29,474 bases of DNA, from positions 1 to 29,474 of the forward strand of contig JBBASJ010000026.1 in NCBI GenBank assembly GCA_040399325.1. The letters are read 5' to 3'. Under the pieces are notes generated by a model. It searched no databases and had not been told where the DNA came from. It was given only the letters and a program-made list of their open reading frames with translations. The DNA comes from RGUW01 sp040399325 (lineage in GTDB: Bacteria; Cyanobacteriota; Cyanobacteriia; PCC-6307; Cyanobiaceae). The position numbers and the translations under genes were made by a program. Within the stretch, counting starts at the first letter, position 1; every line of letters starts with the position of its first letter. Shown one piece after another: positions 23,161 to 29,474 of the stretch.

Positions 23161-23403
23161 TCAGGCCTGCTTGTCCTGGATGTACTTGACGGCGTCACCG
23201 ACGGTGGTGATGCCTTCGGCAGCCTCGTCGGGAATCTCGATGTCAAAGGCTTCCTCAAGGGCCATCACCAGCTCGACGGTGTCGAGCGAATCGGCGCCCA
23301 GATCGTTCTGGAAGTTGGATTCGGGCTTGACCTCAGCGGCGTCGACGCTGAGCTGCTCGGCAACGATCGAGCGCACTTTCTCGAAGATCGCTTCCTGGGA
23401 CAT
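23161..23403 (-). CDS. acpP: Acyl carrier protein
   Basis: ACP carries growing fatty acids on a 4'-phosphopantetheine arm. The 80-residue acidic product shows the attachment motif GADSLDTVELVMALEE with S39, and typical helices (IFEKVRSIVAEQL; FDIEIPDEAAEGITTVGDAVKYI). ATG 23403 gives the common MSQEAIFEKV start; a GTG two codons upstream (23409) is an alternative. It is the first gene of acpP-fabF-tkt and is divergent from psaC across about 163 bases, which must hold both promoters. I could not pick out convincing -10/-35 pairs there. Confidence 0.97.
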   Translation of the reverse strand: MSQEAIFEKVRSIVAEQLSVDAAEVKPESNFQNDLGADSLDTVELVMALEEAFDIEIPDEAAEGITTVGDAVKYIQDKQA

Positions 23404-23566
23404 GGCCACTGTGTGGGAGGCCGCATCCTACGGGGCGGCCTGCTGGGGCTCCCCCGGCGTATGAACAAGGGTGACGGGCTCCCGTCGGCGCGGCTTCAGG
23501 CCCTGATGCCACGGGTACCTTTGGCGTCACGTTGGGTGTCATGCCCGCGAACCGCTTCTTAGGCAC

Positions 23567-23812
23567 ATGTCCCACGCCGTCAAGATCTACGACACCTGCA
23601 TCGGCTGCACCCAGTGTGTGCGTGCCTGCCCTCTCGACGTGCTCGAGATGGTGCCCTGGGATGGCTGCAAAGCCGGCCAGATCGCCAGCTCACCCCGCAC
23701 CGAAGACTGCGTCGGCTGCAAGCGCTGCGAAACCGCCTGCCCCACTGACTTCCTGAGTATTCGCGTCTATCTCGGTGACGAGACCACCCGTTCGATGGGT
23801 CTGGCCTACTGA
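23567..23812 (+). CDS. psaC: Photosystem I iron-sulfur center subunit VII
   Basis: PsaC holds the terminal [4Fe-4S] clusters FA and FB on the stromal side of photosystem I and passes electrons to ferredoxin. The 81-residue product is the standard length. It carries two CX2CX2CX3CP cluster motifs: CIGCTQCVRACP (about 11-22) and CVGCKRCETACP (about 48-59). It also has the conserved end YLGDETTRSMGLAY. ATG 23567 is the expected start. It is monocistronic by appearance: divergent from acpP and followed by a hairpin terminator before glmS. Confidence 0.99.
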   Translation: MSHAVKIYDTCIGCTQCVRACPLDVLEMVPWDGCKAGQIASSPRTEDCVGCKRCETACPTDFLSIRVYLGDETTRSMGLAY

Positions 23813-23830
23813 GTCGGCTCACATAAGCTC

Positions 23831-23855
23831 AAGCCCGGCCCCAAGCCGGGCTTTT
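23831..23855 (+). terminator. Intrinsic terminator of psaC
   Basis: AAGCCCGGC (23831-23839) and GCCGGGCTT (23845-23853) form a perfect nine-bp stem with a CCCAA loop, followed by further Ts to 23855. It lies 18 bases after the psaC stop and 18 bases before the glmS start, separating highly expressed psaC from glmS. Confidence 0.85.
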
Positions 23856-23873
23856 CTGTTGGTCTGAAGGCCT

Positions 23874-25787
<1,914 letters not shown>

Positions 25788-25844
25788 GGGTTGAGGACTG
25801 GGCAGGGTCGTGGATGCAAGGCTTCCCCAGCTTCTGCCCCCCGT

Positions 25845-27302
25845 TCAGGCGGTCACCGGGGTGACGTCACTGCGCCCGTAGCGGTCTTCGAACCGCACGA
25901 TGTCGTCTTCGCCCAGGTAGCCGCCGCTCTGCACCTCGATCAGCTCGACAGGGATCTTGCCCGGATTCGAGAGGCGGTGCCTGGCGCCCAGGGGGATGTA
26001 GGTGCTCTGGTTCTCGCCCAGCAGCTCCTGCTGGCCGTCTTTTTCGACCACGGCGGTGCCTTTCACCACGATCCAGTGTTCGGCCCGGTGGTGGTGCATC
26101 TGCAGCGACAGGCTGGCGCCGGGTTTGACCACGATCTTCTTGACCTGCCAGCGCTCACCTTCGGTGATGCCGTCGTAGGAGCCCCACGGCCGGTAGATGC
26201 GGCGGTGGGCCTTGCTTTCCGACGCTCCCTCGGCTTCCAGCCGGCCAACGATGGCCTTGACCTCCTGGGCACGGTCGCGGTGGCTGATCAGCACCACGTC
26301 ATCGGTTTCGACCACCACCAGATCATTGATGCCGAGACCCACCACCAGCCGGTGCTCGCTGCGCAGGTAGCAGTTGCGGCTGTCCTGGCTGATCACCCGG
26401 CCCCGCAGCACATTGCCGTCGTCGTCGCGTTCGCTGGCCGTTTCCCACAGGGCGCTCCAGCTGCCCACGTCGCTCCAGCCGGCGTCGAGCGGCAGCACGG
26501 CACCGCGGTCGGTCTGTTCCATGACCGCCACGTCGATCGCCACGTTGGGGCAGCCCGCAAAGGCTTCGCGCTCGAGCCGCAGAAAGTCGAGATCGGCGCT
26601 GTCGTGCTCAAGGGCCGAACGGCAGGCGCTGACCACCTCCGGGGCCAGGCGTTCCAGCTCGGCCAGGATGGCACTGGCCTTGAACAGGAACATGCCGCTG
26701 TTCCAGGTGAAACGGCCCGTCGCCAGGAACTGCTCGGCGGTGGCCCGGTCGGGCTTCTCCACGAACCGGGCGATCGGCACCGGCGCATTGGCTCCCGCCA
26801 GATCCTGGCTGGCTTCGATGTAGCCGTATCCGGTCTCGGGCGCGGTGGGCACAATGCCGAAGGTCACCAGCTGGCCGGCATCGGCCGCCGCCAGGCCGGC
26901 GCTCACGGTGTCACGAAAGCGCGCAGCATCGGCGATCACATGGTCGGCGGCGAGCACCAGCAACAGCGGGTCGTCGCCCCGGGCTGTGGCCTGCAGGGCG
27001 GCGATGGTCACCGCCGGCGCGGTGTTGCGGCCCATGGGCTCCAGCAGGATCGCCGCCGGGTCGACGCCGATCTGGCGCATCTGCTCGGCCACGATGAAGC
27101 GGTGCTCCTCATTGCAGACCAGCAGGGGCGGAGCCAGCCGCGTGAGGCCCCGCAGCCGTTGCTGGGTCTGCTGCAGCAGCGTCTCCTCACCGCTGCTGGC
27201 CAGGGCCCAGTACTGCTTGGGGTAGGTCGCCCGCGACAGGGGCCACAGCCGCGTGCCGGTGCCGCCGCACAGGATCACAGGGACGAGGGAATGCGGACTC
27301 AT
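25845..27302 (-). CDS. manC: Mannose-1-phosphate guanylyltransferase / mannose-6-phosphate isomerase
   Basis: This is a type II bifunctional enzyme that makes GDP-mannose from mannose-1-phosphate and may also interconvert mannose-6-phosphate and fructose-6-phosphate. The 485-residue product has the nucleotidyltransferase signature ILCGGTGTRLWPLSR (about 10-24), K29 in YPKQYW, the active-site FVEKPD (about 165-170), and WNSGMFLF. A C-terminal cupin-type isomerase domain (from about 370) shows RPWGSYDGITEGERWQVKKI, LSLQMHHHRAEHW and IPLGARHRLSNPG. GDP-mannose feeds surface polysaccharides. It follows rimM by 35 bases on the minus strand and is convergent with glmS. The gene symbol follows common usage for this family; the isomerase activity is not proven. 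Confidence 0.92.
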   Translation of the reverse strand: MSPHSLVPVILCGGTGTRLWPLSRATYPKQYWALASSGEETLLQQTQQRLRGLTRLAPPLLVCNEEHRFIVAEQMRQIGVDPAAILLEPMGRNTAPAVTIAALQATARGDDPLLLVLAADHVIADAARFRDTVSAGLAAADAGQLVTFGIVPTAPETGYGYIEASQDLAGANAPVPIARFVEKPDRATAEQFLATGRFTWNSGMFLFKASAILAELERLAPEVVSACRSALEHDSADLDFLRLEREAFAGCPNVAIDVAVMEQTDRGAVLPLDAGWSDVGSWSALWETASERDDDGNVLRGRVISQDSRNCYLRSEHRLVVGLGINDLVVVETDDVVLISHRDRAQEVKAIVGRLEAEGASESKAHRRIYRPWGSYDGITEGERWQVKKIVVKPGASLSLQMHHHRAEHWIVVKGTAVVEKDGQQELLGENQSTYIPLGARHRLSNPGKIPVELIEVQSGGYLGEDDIVRFEDRYGRSDVTPVTA

Positions 27303-27337
27303 GGCGTCGGAGCAGTACGCCCATTCAAAGCCAGCCG

Positions 27338-27868
27338 TCAGAGCTCGAGCAGCCCGGGCGGCGGTGTGATGCCGATCCAGCCCTCAGCCAGCTGCACCTG
27401 GGGCACGATCGCCTCCACAAAGGGGATCAGAATGCGCCGTCCGCCAGCGGCCGGCTCCACTTCCAGCAGATCGTTGCCGGCGTGCAGCAGGTTGGTGACC
27501 CGGCCGATGGGTGTGCCGTCGGCCAGGCGCACCTCCAGGCCGACCAGATCGAGCAGGTGGAACTCACCCGGCTCCAGGGGTGGGCGGTCGCTGGCGGCCA
27601 CCAGGAACGCATGGCCCACCACCGCCTCGGCCGCATCGCGGTTGTCGATGCCCGCGAGCCGGCACACAAACAGCGACTTGCCCGGCAGTTGACGGCCGGC
27701 CTTGAGCTCCACGGGCTGGGCCGGGGCCGTGCCCTTCTGCAACCAGCGGGGACCGGGTTCCGTGAACCGCTGGGCAAAGTCGCTGAGCGGCAGCACCCGC
27801 AGCTCGCCCTGCAGGCCCTGGGGCGCCACCACCTGGCCCACAACCAGCAGCTCGTCTGGAGAATCCAT
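27338..27868 (-). CDS. rimM: Ribosome maturation factor RimM
   Basis: RimM helps mature the 30S head by binding ribosomal protein S19. The 176-residue product has the N-terminal RimM domain (LLVVGQVVAPQGLQGELRVLPLSDFAQRF, about 6-34) and a PRC-barrel-like C-terminal domain (FHLLDLVGLEVRLADGTPIGRVTNLLHAGNDLLEV, about 103-137, then ILIPFVEAIVPQV). ATG 27868 is chosen from the family start. It is divergent from ndhS with only about 12-30 bases between start codons, and probably co-transcribed with the downstream guanylyltransferase gene. Confidence 0.95.
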   Translation of the reverse strand: MDSPDELLVVGQVVAPQGLQGELRVLPLSDFAQRFTEPGPRWLQKGTAPAQPVELKAGRQLPGKSLFVCRLAGIDNRDAAEAVVGHAFLVAASDRPPLEPGEFHLLDLVGLEVRLADGTPIGRVTNLLHAGNDLLEVEPAAGGRRILIPFVEAIVPQVQLAEGWIGITPPPGLLEL

Positions 27869-27880
27869 AATCAGCTCACA

Positions 27881-28078
27881 ATGCCGCAGACCCTGGCCAT
27901 GGCCCAAGCGCCGATCCTGCCCGGCACCACGGTGGTGGTGCGCGATGTCTGCTCCATCTACAACGGCTACAGGGGCTTCGTGCAACGCATCAGTGGCAGC
28001 CGCGCCGCCGTGCTGTTTGAAGGGGGCAACTGGGACAAGCTGATCACCATGCCCCTCAAGCAGCTGGAGCCGGTCTGA
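27881..28078 (+). CDS. ndhS: NAD(P)H-quinone oxidoreductase subunit S
   Basis: NdhS is a small peripheral subunit of the cyanobacterial NDH-1 complex at its ferredoxin-binding site, supporting cyclic electron flow. The 65-residue product contains PILPGTTVVVRDVCSIYNGYRGFVQRISG and the highly characteristic AVLFEGGNWDKLITMPLKQLE, an SH3-like barrel. In-frame ATGs at 27881 and 27899 are both possible; the second would give 59 residues and starts nearer the conserved PILPG. A CATAAT hexamer at 27866-27871 overlaps the rimM start codon and could be its -10 box, which would favour the 27899 start. Its 3' end overlaps the convergent rnc stop by 23 bases. Confidence 0.88.
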   Translation: MPQTLAMAQAPILPGTTVVVRDVCSIYNGYRGFVQRISGSRAAVLFEGGNWDKLITMPLKQLEPV

Positions 28079-28838
28079 GCCGCTCCAGGGCAGCGGCGGC
28101 GGCCGCCTGCTCGGCAGCCCGGCGCGAAGGTCCCTTGCCTTCGCCCGCAATGGCTGCTGTGCCGGCGGCTCCAGCGCCGGTGCTCACCATCACCTGGCAG
28201 CTGAAGCGTTCTGGATCGCCGTGGCGCTGGCTGGTTTCGCTGCAGCTGTAGTGCGGCAACCCCAGCCCCTGGCCCTGGCTCCACTCCTGCAGGGCCGACT
28301 TCCAGTTGTGCAGATCGGGATCGGCCAGGTAGTGGCTCAGGCTGGTGCGCCAATGGGGTGCCAGCCACACCTGCACCGGTTCGAGCCCGCCTCGGGGGCC
28401 ACCCCAGGCCAGGTAGAGGGCGCCGATCAGGGCTTCGGCCGTTTCGGCCAGCACCGTGGCGCGACCGGCTGCGTCGCCGGCGGCCATGGCCCCCAGGTGC
28501 CACACCCGGGCGATCTGGCAGTGCTCGGCCAGTTGGGCCAGCCAACGGTCGCTGACCAACTGGGCCCGCAGCGCCGCGTGGCGGCCCACCGGCAGCTGGG
28601 GCTGCTCTTGCCGCAGAAACTCGGAGGCCGCCAGGCGCAGCACCGCATCGCCCAGGAATTCGAGCTGCTCGTGATTGACCGCCAGGCCGGCTGAGCTGTG
28701 GCTCAGGGCCTCTTCGATCACCGCAAGCCCGTCGGGCCCGGGGCCGCCGGCCGCCCGTGGATCAAGACCGAGGCTGGCCACAAAGGCCAGCAACTGCTGG
28801 CGGCGCGCTGGGGTCAGCTTGGGCTGGGCTGGTCTCAC
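28056..28838 (-). CDS. rnc: Ribonuclease III
   Basis: RNase III cleaves double-stranded RNA in rRNA processing and mRNA decay. The 260-residue product has the signature NHEQLEFLGDAVL (55-67, with E60 and D64), the second catalytic segment VLAETAEALIGALYL (129-143, with E135), and a C-terminal dsRNA-binding domain (about 175-255: LHNWKSALQEWSQGQGLGLPHYSCSE, GEGKGPSRRAAEQAAAAAAL). At the metal-ligand position where most family members have Asp (LADxxEA), this protein has Glu132, a conservative change. The start is GTG 28838. The gene lies 30 bases downstream of the rnpB 3' end on the same strand. Confidence 0.95.
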   Translation of the reverse strand: MRPAQPKLTPARRQQLLAFVASLGLDPRAAGGPGPDGLAVIEEALSHSSAGLAVNHEQLEFLGDAVLRLAASEFLRQEQPQLPVGRHAALRAQLVSDRWLAQLAEHCQIARVWHLGAMAAGDAAGRATVLAETAEALIGALYLAWGGPRGGLEPVQVWLAPHWRTSLSHYLADPDLHNWKSALQEWSQGQGLGLPHYSCSETSQRHGDPERFSCQVMVSTGAGAAGTAAIAGEGKGPSRRAAEQAAAAAALERLRPAPAA

Positions 28839-28868
28839 GGCTGCAGGCCGGCAACGACGTCAAAGGGG

Positions 28869-29253
28869 TGAAAGCAGGACGTAAGCCGGGTTCTGTTCTC
28901 CCAGGCTGCGGCCGCAGCCGGCCTGGGGGGCGATCATCTGTCTGGGACCGCCGTTACCGGCGGCCTCGAGCGGCGCGCGTTGGGCGGGACGGGTGTCATG
29001 GCCAACCCTTGTCCCTGGGCCTTGCTCCCGGCCGGGGTTTACCGAGCCAGCACCTCTCGATGCTGCTGGTGCGCTCTTACCGCACCCTTGCACCCTTGCC
29101 TGTGCCCCCTAGGGAGCCATCGGCGGTGTGTTTCTGTGGCACTCTCCTCACGGTCACCCGCACTGGGCGTTACCCAGCAAGCCTGGCCATTGGGGAGCCC
29201 GGACTTTCCTCAACCAGGGTGAGCCCCGGTCGCGATCACCTCGCCTGCTTTCA
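28869..29253 (-). ncRNA. rnpB: RNase P RNA (bacterial type A)
   Basis: This is the catalytic RNA of RNase P, which trims tRNA 5' leaders. On the minus strand the hallmark P4-region sequence GAGGAAAGTCCGGGCTCCC (29211-29193) and the matching 3' conserved ACAGAACCCGGCTTA (28896-28882) are both present. The ends TGAAAGCAGG (29253-29244) and CCTGCTTTCA (28878-28869) pair as helix P1, which fixes the approximate limits at about 385 nucleotides. Protein-coding readings across this stretch are artefacts. It is divergent from tRNA-Arg and upstream of rnc on the same strand. Confidence 0.96.
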
Positions 29254-29258
29254 AGACG

Positions 29259-29287
29259 ACTCTAGGCAAGGCCCCTGCGCCACATAA
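29259..29287 (-). promoter_or_regulatory. Candidate rnpB promoter
   Basis: On the minus strand TAGAGT (29264-29259) lies seven bases before the predicted rnpB 5' end and is a reasonable -10 box. TTATGT (29287-29282), 17 bases further up, is a poor -35 match. This is a by-eye prediction supported mainly by spacing to P1. Confidence 0.4.
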
Positions 29288-29315
29288 TGGGGCCAGCAGC
29301 CCAGGCGCTGCTCCG

Positions 29316-29389
<74 letters not shown>

Positions 29390-29421
29390 TGCCTCAAGGC
29401 CAGGCCCCGAGGAGTGCAGGC

Positions 29422-29474
29422 TCACTCCGCCAACAGCTGCTGATGCGCCGCGGCCAGGGCTTCGCGGGCGCTGT
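29422..29474 (-). CDS. C-terminal end of an unidentified protein (partial)
   Basis: Reading the minus strand from the right edge, one frame gives SAREALAAAHQQLLAE followed by TGA at 29424-29422. This Ala/Leu/Gln-rich helix looks like a normal protein C-terminus, but 16 residues are too few to identify it. The frame is open to the window edge. It could be chance, given the high G+C content. Confidence 0.3.
   Translation of the reverse strand, partial: SAREALAAAHQQLLAE

Noticed and set aside
28757..29287. 176-codon plus-strand open frame over the rnpB locus
   Set aside because: The stretch is RNase P RNA on the opposite strand, proven by its conserved P4 sequences and paired ends.

Overview
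The window is a dense, G+C-rich stretch of chromosome from an oxygenic picocyanobacterium, most likely the Synechococcus/Cyanobium (alpha-cyanobacterial) group. The evidence is psaC (photosystem I iron-sulfur subunit), an NdhS-like NDH-1 subunit, an RpaB/Ycf27-type response regulator, a cyanobacterial-type ThiC behind a TPP riboswitch, and a hercynine gene set with its two cyanobacterium-specific partner proteins. Genes are packed tightly, with many 1-8 base start/stop overlaps. I see no insertion sequence, phage gene, integrase, CRISPR array or broken gene.

Layout: 1-230 is the 3' end of ahcY. It is followed by three consecutive strong hairpins (234-423), then ssb on the minus strand. 1057-4686 is a cell-shape operon, mreB-mreC-mreD, coupled to an orphan sugar-type solute-binding lipoprotein. 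4844-7537 holds an OmpR-type response regulator, lysS and a small unknown protein. 7545-10459 (minus) is a hercynine/ergothioneine operon: egtB, egtD and two small helical partner proteins of unknown role. Divergent from it is a cysteine synthase-like gene coupled to a membrane-anchored, probably inactive, Ser/Thr kinase-like protein (10537-13505). smpB (minus) follows. 14078-18014 is an overlapping five-gene run: ruvB, a secreted TPR protein, an M20 amidohydrolase, a tiny membrane protein and a HEAT-repeat protein. 18046-19594 is a TPP riboswitch and thiC. 19830-23403 (minus) is acpP-fabF-tkt. Then come psaC and glmS (plus), rimM and a mannose-1-phosphate guanylyltransferase (minus), ndhS (plus), rnc (minus), the RNase P RNA gene rnpB (minus) and tRNA-Arg(CCT) (plus). 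The window ends inside a minus-strand gene tail.

Most of the content is housekeeping: DNA repair and replication (ssb, ruvB), translation quality and RNA processing (lysS, smpB, rimM, rnc, rnpB), fatty acid synthesis (acpP, fabF), the Calvin cycle and pentose phosphate pathway (tkt), thiamin, cell-wall and nucleotide-sugar precursors (glmS, manC-like) and cell shape (mreBCD). The less understood parts are the two hercynine partner proteins beside a cysteine synthase homologue, the degenerate kinase, the lipoprotein tied to mreBCD, and the hairpin cluster after ahcY. Start sites and functions were judged by eye from sequence and remembered family motifs; no database search was run.
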